Source: Ophiura sarsii (Eukaryota; Echinodermata; Ophiuroidea; Amphilepidida; Ophiuridae). Taken from it: DNA of 64,000 nt. A model generated the notes under the pieces. That model was not told the DNA's origin, ran no database searches, and saw only the letters and a program-made list of their open reading frames with translations. The DNA lies in NCBI GenBank assembly GCA_035610835.1, contig CM069455.1, forward strand, positions 17,807,874 to 17,871,873, given 5' to 3'. A program made the position numbers and the translations under genes. Of this stretch, positions 23,585 to 34,556 are shown in pieces; positions within the stretch are counted from its first letter, which is position 1, and every line of letters begins with the position of its first letter.

Positions 23585-24281
23585 GGTACTGATACCGTGT
23601 AGGCTATCGAAGATACACTGCACTACGGTACCGATTGGGAGTTGGGACTACATATGCTTGGTTTCGTAGCTTCATTTTACATTCATAGTAATTTAATTAC
23701 AATGTTTTTAGGACTGATTTGACCAATTACATTTTGACACACACATACCGCGACGACACACAACATCACAGTCAATGATTATATTTCATCATCACAAACC
23801 AAGTAAGTTCATCACAACCATTTATGCCTTTTCTCCATGTTTTCTTCTACATTGGATTCATTCATTTTCAAAGAGATATCAACCAAAAAGTCGCAACCTC
23901 CCGGTCCCGTCCCGGCCTAGCTCGTTCACGTAGCGTACGTGTTGTCGTTCCTCCCACTAGAATCACTGTACAGACTGTACTGTGATCGTATCGGAACGAG
24001 TCTGAGCCACCTCGGACTAGTCCCGGCCTTACTATTCAATTCGGGTAAGCTTTATTAGAATAAACTACCATAACCATGTGTATATAGACCTCAATGACTG
24101 TGTAAGTGTACTATGGGTCGTTCTTTAAAAGCCTCCATTGAAGACATGCACTTGTAGGGTAGGATTCATTTCAATGTCAATCCGAATCGCTACCAAAAAC
24201 TTAAATTCAAAAAGCTTATTATTATTATTTACATTTTCAAATAAAAAAGTCATGAAAGTTAGTAAAAAGACGATAACTTAC

Positions 24282-24456
24282 CGTTCATTCATAGTGACGA
24301 TCGCAAACGAGGAATAAACATGCCGCTTGGTTGAAACTACCTGCCGAATGTTCATTTTGGTGTTTGACGGTATCAAAAATAAAATTGATGAATTCATTGT
24401 TTTTACCGGACCACGCATCATGACGCCATCGCTATTCTCCTTGACACCTTGCACGA
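24282..24456 (-). other. Possible exon with consensus donor
   Basis: A minus-strand open frame of about 58 codons ends at a consensus donor (AACG|GTAAGTTA, intron from 24281). Its upstream edge is interrupted by the TIR element 24458-24962. The sequence beyond that element contains an ATG in a good AAAATGG context (25020-25018), but the frames do not join cleanly. No domain recognised. Confidence 0.25.
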
Positions 24457-24457
24457 T

Positions 24458-24962
24458 TTGAGGTTGGAGCATGGAGGGGTTTTTTCAGTTGCCCTGTGGA
24501 AGCATTAAGGAATGTGTCCCTTCCTGCTATTAATTATAAAAGGAAGGGACGACACATTATTTCTATTGTTTACGATGGAAGTTGGTAAAAAAAAAAAAAT
24601 GGGGGAAACAATACCTTTTTAGAAAAAAATATTTGGGAGTTGAAAAGACGGTAAAAAAAATCGTTTTCAAATTAAAACTAAAATAAATTGATTCAATTTT
24701 TAAAATTGTATTTTTTTCTTCTATTCTGTTGCTCCTTTGGCAATTGCCCCGTTTTTTATATTTTTGGTCCTTAATTTTTTAAAATTTAATTTATGTTTAT
24801 TATTTCTCCTTAATGTAATTTTTATTATTTTCAGGTTTTTTATAATTTCTTATTTTGTTGCCCCGTTGCCCCGTTTATTTTTATTTGTTGTCGGTTTTTT
24901 TTATTGCCTCAAATCTTTGTTGCCGCTGCAACCTGAAAAAGACCTCCATGCTCCAACCTCAA
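24458..24962. mobile_element. 505-bp TIR element, T-rich interior
   Basis: The left end TTGAGGTTGGAGCATGGAGG is inverted at the right end (about 24943-24962), with further inverted similarity inward (CTTTTTCAG / CTGAAAAA). Both edges abut AT. The interior is AT-rich with no transposase. Confidence 0.65.
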
Positions 24963-25062
24963 ATTGAGCGGACTGTTGCACTCTTTCCAATTTACCAACC
25001 GGAGCTGCCCAATACGCCATTTTATTCACGAAACACGCTAACAATCCACAATTAGAGTCCAT

Positions 25063-25720
25063 TGAACCATCGATTACACTACTTTCCCGAATGATTTAAA
25101 TTTCGTTCAAAGAACGGGGCACTTAATATAACCCTATTTTACCTATCTATGGCATTTTCCATTCTAACAAGTACTTAAAACTCCATATTTTGGGCCACGC
25201 ATACGTTTTGGTGTGCTCAGAAATAGAAACAAAATGGTTCGTCACTCAGTTTCTCCTCAAAAACATGCTACAAATTCACAATTGAACCATCGATTACACC
25301 ACTTTCATGGACGAATTGAATCTCGACCAAACCACGGTACTCTTTAGAAAACTCTATTCTATCTAAATATATCATTTTCTATTCTAACAAGCACGGCTAA
25401 TTCCATATTTTGCGCCATGCCGCGACGTCGGGGTCGGGGTGGGTTGTCTATGGAAATAGAAACAAAATGGCTCGTCGCGCAATTTCCCCTCAAAAACATC
25501 GTATAAAATCACACTTGAACCATCGATTACACTACTTTCCTGGCTGATTTCAATTTCGTCCAAACTTCAGGAAACTTCGCTATCTCTATTCTACCTATCT
25601 ATTGCATTCATTTTTCCAACAAGCGCTGCAAACTCCATATTTTGGGCCACGCACAAGTTTTGGTGATTTTTGAAACCGATTAGAAAGCTCTTACCGTGCA
25701 ACTTCTATGTAAAATTTAGC
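25063..25720. repeat. Three diverged tandem copies of a ~225-bp unit
   Basis: Each unit starts TTGAACCATCGATTACAC (25063, 25285, 25516) and carries ordered blocks TTCTAACAAG, CTCCATATTTTG(G/C)GCCA and GAAACAAAATGG. Divergence is about 20-25%, so the triplication is old. No coding. Confidence 0.75.
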
Positions 25721-25871
25721 GTTGCTGCATTGCGCGTCATTGGGCTACCAAATTTGGCTGGAGCAACTACTCTAAAAATGAGTAAACGAAACTATATAGT
25801 CAGCCTTCGGCGACTCAATAATATAAATTGTCGTCAGCCCCAATAACACGTGGGGCGCTGTTGGCGGTTAA

Positions 25872-26101
25872 CACTTTCCACGCGGCTATACAAAACAGAT
25901 TTTTCAGAAACCTTTCATAAATTTCAAAGTCTATCTCAAGGATTACTGAACCAATACTAGGCATGTTTGTACTTGTTTCAATGCATTTCACATGGTGATT
26001 CCAAATATGATTATGAAATTTAACAATATTGAAATTTTTGAAACATTTTGTGCAATTTTGGAATGTCGTCTGCAGCTGCCTGCCGCGTGGAAAGTGTTAA
26101 G
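25872..26101 (+). mobile_element. MITE with TTAACACTTTCCACGCGGC ends
   Basis: Best-preserved copy of a dispersed family. TIR GTTAACACTTTCCACGCGGC is inverted at the right end (about 26082-26101). The interior matches 5225-5460, 26595-26795 and 37837-38023. Non-coding. Confidence 0.75.
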
Positions 26102-26594
26102 CCAATTGTGATTCATGTTTTAATGTGTTTTTAGAAGACATGATGTTTGCTTGAAAAGGCCCAGATCACAAATATTGAATAATTTGAACTAAGACCAGCT
26201 CAAATTATTAATGTAAACCATGTAATTATTTGCCAAAATATAAGAATATTCAATTTCAAGCATGGTCTAAAACTCTAAATGGTTCAAATAATACTTATAA
26301 TTAAAAAAAGTAAACTAATAAAGACTAAAAGAAAACCTCTTGTTGAATATTTTGTAATATTTGTTCAGTATTTACATGATCATCTGACCTGGTCTGACTA
26401 TATCATCAATGGCATGTTTTGTCAACAACTAACATGCCTTTTAAAATCTTTCTTTTGCATTTCATTACTATTTTGATTTGACTACAAAATGAACACAAAA
26501 GAAAACAAAATCAGAAGCTTTCTGATTCTGCTGACCGTCACCGCGCGCTGTGTGCATCTTTATGCGTTACATCATGGCTGCAGTTTTAGTGTAA

Positions 26595-26795
26595 AAAGAA
26601 AATTTAGAATATTTTCTCAAAATCACAAGGGCCATCTCAGGAACTGCTGAACAAATACTAGGCTTGTTTGTATTCAATTGAATACATTTTGAATGCTGAA
26701 TTTGAATATGGTAATAACAAATTTCAAAACAATTGGAAAAAAGTTTTTGATATGTCTATACTCTACACTCTACATCCGCGTAAGAAGGGTTAACG
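26595..26795 (+). mobile_element. Dispersed MITE copy (family of 25872-26101)
   Basis: Shares the CATCTCAGGAACTGCTGAAC core and following 100 bp with the other copies. The right end GGGTTAAC is degraded. Confidence 0.5.
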
Positions 26796-26996
26796 ACTTT
26801 AAGAAAGAATGATATAACATTGTAAAACTAAAAATGAGCGACTTACCTTCGTTCCAGTCTTGGTGAAATAAGAACAGTAGTGGCTCGTAGTCGTAGTAAG
26901 AAAACTTGTTGTGAAACTGAAAGCCTGTGCCGAATCTGCCAAATATTTTTGAATCTCTCTCTTTTTATAATGTTCAAAGGGGGGTGGTTAGATATA

Positions 26997-27480
26997 ATAG
27001 TGGGCGTCAATAAAGTTATTTGTAAAGGTAATAAATTGATTGGCTACATTAAATCCATTATCAATAATCATGAGGACTTTGACAGGGTGTACTATGGGGA
27101 TGTGTTGTGGAGGTCACTGGCTCTACCATCTATAAATTACGCATGCGCGATTACTAATTATAGTGCTAGCGACTACAAAAAAAACCTTGAATCTCTTTCA
27201 TTTCAAAATAAAATGGCGAGAGCAATTCTTAAGGCATCACATAATACACCGTTAATGTCACTCTTGGGCGATTTAGGATGGGAAATCACTGAGTCTACCC
27301 ATAATAGGATTCCTATTCCTGGGTAGACTCAAGGATTATTATAGGATTAAAGTTAATTATTATTCACGTCTACAAAAGTTTTTGGGAAAATAAGCTTGAT
27401 AATATAAATTTCGATTGGTCCATTATTTGGAAAACACTTGTTCAAGATACAAAAGTGCCACGACTAAAAACATTGTATGG
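26997..27480 (+). pseudogene. Non-LTR retrotransposon (LINE) RT C-terminal remnant
   Basis: The frame contains GYIKSI, LPSINYACAI, FQNKMARAIL and LLGDLGWE. This ordered series is typical of the region after the reverse-transcriptase catalytic core in CR1/Jockey-like LINEs, where elements encode a capsule of helices before the C-terminus. The frame ends near 27326; similarity continues in another frame (FLFLGRLKDYY), so at least one frameshift is present. 5'-truncated; no endonuclease or catalytic box. Confidence 0.65.
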
Positions 27481-28138
27481 ATACCATGATGATAATAATA
27501 AGAAAGTTAATATCTACGTGTATTAGTGTTGCCAAATCAACTATCAGTAAATACAGATATGGAAAACATCCTGATTTCCTAAGTGTCTTATATTTAGAAC
27601 TTATAATTAGAAAACTCTGGAAGAATTGATTAAAATAATGAAATAAGATATACAGCAATCTTAACATGTATGTGCATTGTGATATACAATATGCACAGAA
27701 ATATATAACTATCCACTTGTAATTAATGATATACTGTGTAATGAATAGACATGCTGAAAAACATATGAAAAGCAATGATGTGAACATGATCATGATATGC
27801 AATGTAAACATGACAAAAAGCGTATGAAAATGTAATTGATATGAAATGTAAACATGTGAACATGAACGTAAACATGCCAAAAAGCATATGAAAATGTGTA
27901 AACATGCTGAAAAGCATATGAAAACGTGTTATGTAATGATATGCAATGAAAAGCATATGAAAATGTGATATACAAGAAATGTGAAAATTATGTTAACATG
28001 CCGAAAAGCATATGTAAACATGCTGGAAAGCATATGAAAATGTGCTATACATGATATGCAATGTACACATGCTGAAAAGCATATGAAAATGTGTTATACC
28101 TGTATTTGATATGAAATGATGAAACTATGAAAACTATG

Positions 28139-28373
28139 GTAAGGTAAGAGGGGAGTCCCAACAGATCGCACACACAGAACCGCAACAGGATCCCAAAGGG
28201 ATACAAGAGGGAAGTGATAAATGTAAAAGTAGCATGTAAAAGATCACTAACCCAACTGCAATGGTGGGGACAATATATACAAGGAAACACCAAAAGGGAA
28301 AGGAAAATACGAAGAAGAAAAAGAGATTACACGACGTTTCGGCAAGATATACTTGCCTTTATCAAGAAAAATA
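28139..28373 (-). mobile_element. Penelope-like element fragment
   Basis: Sequence foreign to the array, inserted between array units. Its right part reads ACGACGTTTCGGCAAG...CTTGCCTTTATCAAG. The ACGTTTCGGC plus TTCATCAG-like arrangement is known from Penelope-like element terminal repeats. No reverse transcriptase or GIY-YIG coding remains. Confidence 0.4.
28327..28372 (-). ncRNA. Degenerate hammerhead-ribozyme-like motif
   Basis: The minus strand reads CTTGATAAAGGCAAG, loop TATAT, CTTGCCGAAACGTCG. The perfect 6-bp stem II (GGCAAG/CTTGCC) followed by GAAAC matches the hammerhead layout. The CTGATGA box is altered (TTGATAA), so catalysis is unlikely. Hammerheads are known in Penelope-like terminal repeats. 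Confidence 0.35.
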
Positions 28374-28792
28374 TGTAAACATGATATGCAATGCAAACAT
28401 GATAAAAAGCATATGAAAATGTAAAGTTATATGAAATGTAATCATGATGATGAAAATGATGTGAACATGAATGTAAACATGCCGAAAAGCATATGAAAAT
28501 GTGTAAACATGCTGAAAAGCATATGAAAACGTGTTATGTAATGATATGCAATGAAAAGCAATGAAAATGTGTTATACATGTATTTGATATGAAATGTGAA
28601 AATTGTGTGAACATGAATGTTAACTTGCCGAAAAGCATATGAAAATGTGTAAACATGCTGAAAAGCATGTGCTATACATAAAAATGTGCTATACATGATA
28701 TGCAATGTAAACATGCTGAAAAGCATATGAAAATGTGATATATAATGATATACAATGTAAACATGATGAAAAGCATATGTGAATGTGTTATA

Positions 28793-29296
28793 CAGGCTGT
28801 AACAAAACGAGGGGAATTTTCTTAGCTTTCGAATAAGCTTTGTTTCATGACAATCGATGGTCGGTAAGCAGAGATATGATCAATTGTCTAAAGTAGTCAT
28901 GAAATCATGCACCTGGGCCACTTTGGTTTAATCAATGGTAAAATCACTGGGAGGAATATGAATGAAATCGAATCAGGAACATTATAGCAGTAGAGCGCTT
29001 TTGTTAGACAACAATGGTTCGTTTCAAGTGGTTAAAAGTATTACAAAGAAGGTTAGGTCTTTACAAATGTTATTTATTTATTTTATGAATTTATTTATTC
29101 AAATGAAATCAAAAATAATTATTTAGTAGATTGGTCATAACTTTTAAACGCAAGTAGTTAAAAAGACCAAATAAAATTATTCTGGTAGCCAAAACGGAAT
29201 TTAACACAGAGTGTGTAAGAGATTTTGACATTGCATGATTTCAACATTGAATTAAAAATAAAATTGCGATTGTATAACTTTTTTTGTTACAGTCTG
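28793..29296. mobile_element. 504-bp Tc1/mariner-type MITE in the array
   Basis: TIR CAGGCTGTAACAAAA (left) and TTTTGTTACAGTCTG (right) with TA on both sides (28791-28792, 29297-29298). Removing the element and one TA restores GTTATACATGTATTTG, exactly the array unit seen elsewhere, proving the insertion boundaries. No transposase. Confidence 0.9.
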
Positions 29297-29398
29297 TACA
29301 TGTATTTGTTATGAAATGTAAACATGATGAAACTAGGTGAAATGTGAAAATTATGTGAACATCAATGCAAACATGTCGAAAATGTAAAAATGCTGATA

Positions 29399-29611
29399 CA
29401 CACAGAAAAATGTTTACATAATTATGTTAAATATAGAACTCCATAATTATTATGTAAACCTTTCACACAGTATTTTGTACAAAATACACAAGTTATGTTT
29501 ACATAACTTGTGTATTTGGTACACAAATACTGTGTGAAAGGTTTACATAATAATTATGGAGTTCTATACTAACATAGCTTGTGTAAACTTATGAAATCTT
29601 TTTTCTGTGTG
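29399..29611. mobile_element. 213-bp palindromic MITE with TA flanks
   Basis: Almost entirely an inverted repeat: starts CACACAGAAAAATGTTTACA and ends with the complement, with the centre ACACAAGTTATG / CATAACTTGTGT. TA flanks both sides, and removal restores the array module GCTGATAAGCATATG. Tc1/mariner-type. Confidence 0.9.
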
Positions 29612-30138
29612 TAAGCATATGAAAAGGTATAACTATAACTGATAGTATTCAAAAAAATCACGTGTACATAATATGGGCCCTCACAGATGGCCTAAATTAT
29701 ATTGCTTGTACGCTTAAGGTTATGTTTTCAGCTCCAGAGACACTTTGTCGACAGTGGAAATATTGGCCATGTTCACTTGTACTGTTTGTACATGATCCAT
29801 TGATGTCAAACAGGAACTTCGTTAAATACCCTACCAAAAATGAACAATCCACACTGTTAAAAAAATGTCGTAAAATGTACGGTAAAAAGGCTGGCAGCCA
29901 ATCTGCCAACCAACCAAATTTGAACGCTTTCAACCGTAAAAATAATAGCAGTGTACTGTAAAAAATACGGTTTTCATTTCATTTTTTTACAGTTGACTGT
30001 AAATATTTACAGTTTATCGTAAACTTATTGAAAGTTTTTTACCGTAAAATGTACATGCTACCGTAAAATTTACAGTTTCTTGTAATTATGTAACGATATA
30101 TTACCGTACATAATCTACTATTATAGTCATTAAGCAAT

Positions 30139-30453
30139 TCAAATTAATCTTGTATTGGCAAATTCTTGTCCTAACATCATGACATGCCTTAAACGGCATA
30201 AGGTAAATACTACTCCATTCATTGTCAAACACATAAGCTCATGTTTGTATTTCACCTGGGATGTAGGAGGTTCCTGAATTCTCTGGCCTAGAATACGATA
30301 GATGATTTTGGATGTCATATTGTCAATGTGAGACTCATTATTCTCGTGACGTGCATAGCCTATGAAACCTTTTTTCACAAGGCCAATTTTAAAATCTTGC
30401 TTCCAAGAAGGTGTAATACCATCAACAATGCCTCTCCAATAGGGCGATTGCAC
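30139..30453 (-). pseudogene. Possible L1/Tx1-like LINE C-terminal remnant
   Basis: A 104-codon minus-strand frame contains SKIIYRILGQRI, resembling the conserved KI-x-R-x-L segment near the C-terminus of L1/Tx1-class LINE ORF2 proteins. The strand agrees with the linker fragment at 31049-31271. Weak on its own; duplicated at 32645-32959. Confidence 0.35.
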
Positions 30454-30962
30454 GAAGGGTCATTTAATTCAAACTGTCCTCCAGAACAACTCATGCATGC
30501 ATGTAGTACAATACCAATCACCTATTTACTGTTATTACACCTCATAAATATTCATGAGATAATAGGCATAAATACTGCAATTTCATTGGTCAATTAAGCT
30601 GGCCACAGTGATAATAAATTGAGCTATTGAAGAAATTGAGCTATTTCCCGTGTGGTAGTTTTGGCTACTTCCCTACAACCTCATCCCCAGAGTCACAGTG
30701 AGGTGTAATAAAGCAAATACTACATGGTATGATCGGGGCAATAGGGCACACTATTTTCCCTCGGTACTGGCTACAGGCCTACCACCCCTCACCCTCCGGG
30801 TTCGGGGTGGTAGGCCTGTAGCCAGTACCTCTGGAAAATAGATTGCACTATTACCATGTAGTATTTGTATAATATTGATCCAAGTGATTAGTATTGTACG
30901 CCATGCATGAGTTGTTTTGGAGGACAGTTTGAACTAATGACCTTCCGTGCAATCGCCCTATT
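30438..30962. repeat. Foldback block with nested hairpin element
   Basis: Outer inverted arms of about 80 bp (AATAGGGCGATTGCACGAAG at the left, complement at the right) enclose a 340-bp element (30532-30871). That inner element ends in a 155-bp hairpin (30714-30868; arms CAAATACTACATGGTA / TACCATGTAGTATTTG and GGTACTGGCTACAGGCCTAC / complement). A third, independent copy of the inner element is at 62195-62549. Confidence 0.8.
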
Positions 30963-31048
30963 CATGTAATATTTATTAGCAACCCCTCGTTTAATCCAAA
31001 CAGCCAAGGGAATAATTTTACCATTTGTATAATATAAATCAAAAATCA

Positions 31049-31271
31049 TATTCATACCACACATGGAAAAATGCTTATAATAAAAAGGCTTATGATTGAT
31101 ACAAATATATTGGTTATTCCGTACATATAAGAGTCCAACTCTTCTAACTCATTCCTTACGACTTGAATGTCGGCCAATGTAATTTCTGATGGGTTGTCAA
31201 CCAATGATATCTCAAGTGAATTAAGTTTCGTGTTAAGCTCATGGATTTTATTCTTCTGTTGTAAGGATTTC
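31049..31271 (-). pseudogene. L1/Tx1-like LINE endonuclease-RT linker fragment (copy 1)
   Basis: The minus-strand frame (KIHELNTKLNSLE, then VVRNELEELDSYMYG) is the coiled-coil-like linker between endonuclease and reverse transcriptase in L1/Tx1-type LINEs. It is cut at 31271, where the duplication ends. The longer copy is at 33555-34050. Confidence 0.5.
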
Positions 31272-31275
31272 TGCT

Positions 31276-31842
31276 TCATAGCCACAAAAAAGTGATCGGA
31301 ACATACACTTTTTAACTTTATTATCACTTAACTTTATTTTCACTTTACCTTATTTTCACTTTACTTAACTTTTACTTTATTTTCACTTTATTTTATTTTC
31401 ACTTTGATTTAGTATGGGTAACCTTTGTTTTTATTTGGAGAGAGTACTGAATGTCTACCAGTTACAAAGGCTAACAGTGTTTTGCCTCAATATACTATTA
31501 ATTGAAGCTGTTTTTATTTACGAGTGACCCTTTATAATTATTGTTTCCGTGAGTACTCTCTCCAAATAAAAACAAAGGTCACCCATACTTAATCAACTAA
31601 ATGAAAACAGTCTTTCACAAACATCAGTCCTACGACTGTTTTGAGACAAAGAGTCTCCAATACACACATTCAATTCATAGCATTATATTGTCTTGCAAGT
31701 AATGTTTATAGTGTGTTTATTCCAATCATGTACATCGCTTTATTTGTACCTATTTAAAACATCCTTGATAGATATTTGCTTCTGTGTTGTATGGTACTGT
31801 TTCTTTACTCACAATGCCTAAACCGCGTTGTCTTTTTAAAAG
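31276..31842. repeat. 567-bp dispersed repeat, copy 1 (between duplicons)
   Basis: Matches 39095-39661 at the same length with no indel seen. Begins TCATAGCCACAAAAAAGTGA, has about eight TTTTCACTTTA words, then an inverted pair around GTACTCTCTCCAAATAAAAA. It exactly fills the gap between the two 1937-bp copies. Confidence 0.9.
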
Positions 31843-31904
31843 GTGAAATGTGAAAATTATGTGAACATCAATGCAAACATGTCGAAAATGTAAAAATGCT
31901 GATA

Positions 31905-32117
31905 CACACAGAAAAATGTTTACATAATTATGTTAAATATAGAACTCCATAATTATTATGTAAACCTTTCACACAGTATTTTGTACAAAATACACAAGTT
32001 ATGTTTACATAACTTGTGTATTTGGTACACAAATACTGTGTGAAAGGTTTACATAATAATTATGGAGTTCTATACTAACATAGCTTGTGTAAACTTATGA
32101 AATCTTTTTTCTGTGTG
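31905..32117. mobile_element. 213-bp palindromic MITE (duplicate)
   Basis: Copy of 29399-29611 carried inside the second duplicon. Confidence 0.9.
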
Positions 32118-32644
32118 TAAGCATATGAAAAGGTATAACTATAACTGATAGTATTCAAAAAAATCACGTGTACATAATATGGGCCCTCACAGATGGCCTA
32201 AATTATATTGCTTGTACGCTTAAGGTTATGTTTTCAGCTCCAGAGACACTTTGTCGACAGTGGAAATATTGGCCATGTTCACTTGTACTGTTTGTACATG
32301 ATCCATTGATGTCAAACAGGAACTTCGTTAAATACCCTACCAAAAATGAACAATCCACACTGTTAAAAAAATGTCGTAAAATGTACGGTAAAAAGGCTGG
32401 CAGCCAATCTGCCAACCAACCAAATTTGAACGCTTTCAACCGTAAAAATAATAGCAGTGTACTGTAAAAAATACGGTTTTCATTTCATTTTTTTACAGTT
32501 GACTGTAAATATTTACAGTTTATCGTAAACTTATTGAAAGTTTTTTACCGTAAAATGTACATGCTACCGTAAAATTTACAGTTTCTTGTAATTATGTAAC
32601 GATATATTACCGTACATAATCTACTATTATAGTCATTAAGCAAT

Positions 32645-32959
32645 TCAAATTAATCTTGTATTGGCAAATTCTTGTCCTAACATCATGACATGCCTTAAAC
32701 GGCATAAGGTAAATACTACTCCATTCATTGTCAAACACATAAGCTCATGTTTGTATTTCACCTGGGATGTAGGAGGTTCCTGAATTCTCTGGCCTAGAAT
32801 ACGATAGATGATTTTGGATGTCATATTGTCAATGTGAGACTCATTATTCTCGTGACGTGCATAGCCTATGAAACCTTTTTTCACAAGGCCAATTTTAAAA
32901 TCTTGCTTCCAAGAAGGTGTAATACCATCAACAATGCCTCTCCAATAGGGCGATTGCAC
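32645..32959 (-). pseudogene. Possible LINE C-terminal remnant (duplicate)
   Basis: Duplicate of 30139-30453 in the second duplicon, same frame and length. Confidence 0.35.
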
Positions 32960-33468
32960 GAAGGGTCATTTAATTCAAACTGTCCTCCAGAACAACTCAT
33001 GCATGCATGTAGTACAATACCAATCACCTATTTACTGTTATTACACCTCATAAATATTCATGAGATAATAGGCATAAATACTGCAATTTCATTGGTCAAT
33101 TAAGTTGGCCACAGTGATAATAAATTGAGCTATTGAAGAAATTGAGCTATTTCCCGTGTGGTAGTTTTGGCTACTTCCCTACAACCTCATCCCCAGAGTC
33201 ACAGTGAGGTGTAATAAAGCAAATACTACATGGTATGATCGGGGCAATAGGGCACACTATTTTCCCTCGGTACTGGCTACAGGCCTACCACCCCTCACCC
33301 TCCGGGTTCGGGGTGGTAGGCCTGTAGCCAGTACCTCTGGAAAATAGATTGCACTATTACCATGTAGTATTTGTATAATATTGATCCAAGTGATTAGTAT
33401 TGTACGCCATGCATGAGTTGTTTTGGAGGACAGTTTGAACTAATGACCTTCCGTGCAATCGCCCTATT
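32944..33468. repeat. Foldback block with nested hairpin (duplicate)
   Basis: Duplicate of 30438-30962. The inner 340-bp element is 33038-33377. Confidence 0.8.
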
Positions 33469-33554
33469 CATGTAATATTTATTAGCAACCCCTCGTTTAA
33501 TCCAAACAGCCAAGGGAATAATTTTACCATTTGTATAATATAAATCAAAAATCA

Positions 33555-34050
33555 TATTCATACCACACATGGAAAAATGCTTATAATAAAAAGGCTTATG
33601 ATTGATACAAATATATTGGTTATTCCGTACATATAAGAGTCCAACTCTTCTAACTCATTCCTTACGACTTGAATGTCGGCCAATGTAATTTCTGATGGGT
33701 TGTCAACCAATGATATCTCAAGTGAATTAAGTTTCGTGTTAAGCTCATGGATTTTATTCTTCTGTTGTAAGGATTTCATCTTTGAATATTTTATAGTCAT
33801 CTCCCTAACCTTAAACTTAATCCATTCCCATTTCACTTGAATGTCAGGCAAAGATGGATATAAGCCAATCTGTCAAGTTTTCATTCATATAATTATGTAA
33901 TCATCATCATCAAGATACGAATTATTGAACTTCCAATGACCGGGACCACGGATAGGGTCTTTTTGTAATTGAACATTCATAACAATAGCAGAATGATCAG
34001 TTCTAATACCTGGTTTAAATTTAAACTGACTCAGCAGACAGACGGGTTTT
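33555..34050 (-). pseudogene. L1/Tx1-like LINE: endonuclease end plus linker
   Basis: Reading the minus strand downward: about 34040-33900 encodes PGIRTDHSAIVMN and GPGHWKFNNSYLDD, the last endonuclease (APE) motifs of L1/Tx1-type LINEs, including the RTDH catalytic-box variant. About 33850-33620 encodes the following WEWIKFKVRE linker and coiled-coil. A stop and frame change separate the two. The reverse transcriptase is missing. Confidence 0.65.
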
Positions 34051-34552
34051 TGTGCTAGCCCCAACGGGGGCTTGCACTTATACCCGAGTTTGATAATCGA
34101 TAGAGCAAGTACGCGTTATTTATAATGGCTTCGAGTCACTTGGCTCAGAAAACCGTGACCAAATCGGTATCATCGTCAAACGGGTCCAGCCAAATGACTC
34201 TTTCATACGGGTATATTGATTGGACGAGAAGTGTGACACTTGGATACCATTGTGTATTTGTATGAGGGATCAATTACAAGCGCCTCCGAGTCCATCCGTG
34301 TCGATGGCTTTTATTGGACGAGAGATGTATTGAGAATTAGACCATAATGATTTGATTGGACGTGAGGTGTTTGTATGTTTACAAGGGGAGTCTCTCAGTG
34401 TCGAAGATTTGATTAGACAAGAGCCGTGCTGGCCGGGCGGCGATGTTATTTACTGTAACAAACATTTGATATCTTGACGGAGTAAAGCGTATAGTATACA
34501 CAATGCACATTGTACAGCAATACATGTATGTTTGGCCAAATGTTTGTTACGG
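34051..34552. other. No gene recognised
   Basis: Contains three TTGATTGGACGAGA-like phrases (near 34217, 34313, 34356) suggesting a diverged ~45-100-bp repeat. No coding or RNA gene. Confidence 0.4.
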
Positions 34553-34556
34553 TTAA

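Larger units (their letters stand above)
27720..29640. repeat. Interspersed minisatellite of hairpin modules
   Basis: About sixteen copies of a module like CATGCTGAAAAGCATATG plus AAAATGTG, spaced 25-75 bp, mixed with GATATGAAATGTAAACATG spacers. The module contains ATGCT-GAAA-AGCAT, a 5-bp stem with a GNRA-like loop. Three insertions interrupt it (28139-28373, 28793-29296, 29399-29611). The hydrophobic minus-strand frames across it are repeat artefacts. Confidence 0.8.
29335..31271. repeat. 1937-bp direct duplication, copy 1
   Basis: Nearly identical to 31841-33777 (offset 2506 bp). The one difference I noticed is C30599 versus T33105. It contains the 213-bp palindromic MITE, a GTAAAAT/ATTTTAC-rich repeat (about 29850-30090), minus-strand LINE remnants and the foldback block. 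Confidence 0.95.
31841..33777. repeat. 1937-bp direct duplication, copy 2
   Basis: Second copy of 29335-31271. Its right edge runs on into a longer LINE endonuclease fragment absent from copy 1, suggesting copy 2 is the parental locus. Confidence 0.95.

Noticed and set aside
27464..28726. Hydrophobic frames resembling membrane proteins (repeated FSYAF)
   Set aside because: These are the translated hairpin minisatellite on the minus strand, with no splice or start context.
27720..28790. Possible CRISPR-like array
   Set aside because: Units vary in length and sequence, spacers are related to one another, and the DNA is eukaryotic.
29335..33777. Reading the 1937-bp repeats as LTRs of a retroelement
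   Set aside because: They lack TG...CA ends, primer-binding site and polypurine tract, and the 570-bp interior has no coding; they also contain older MITEs and LINE scraps.
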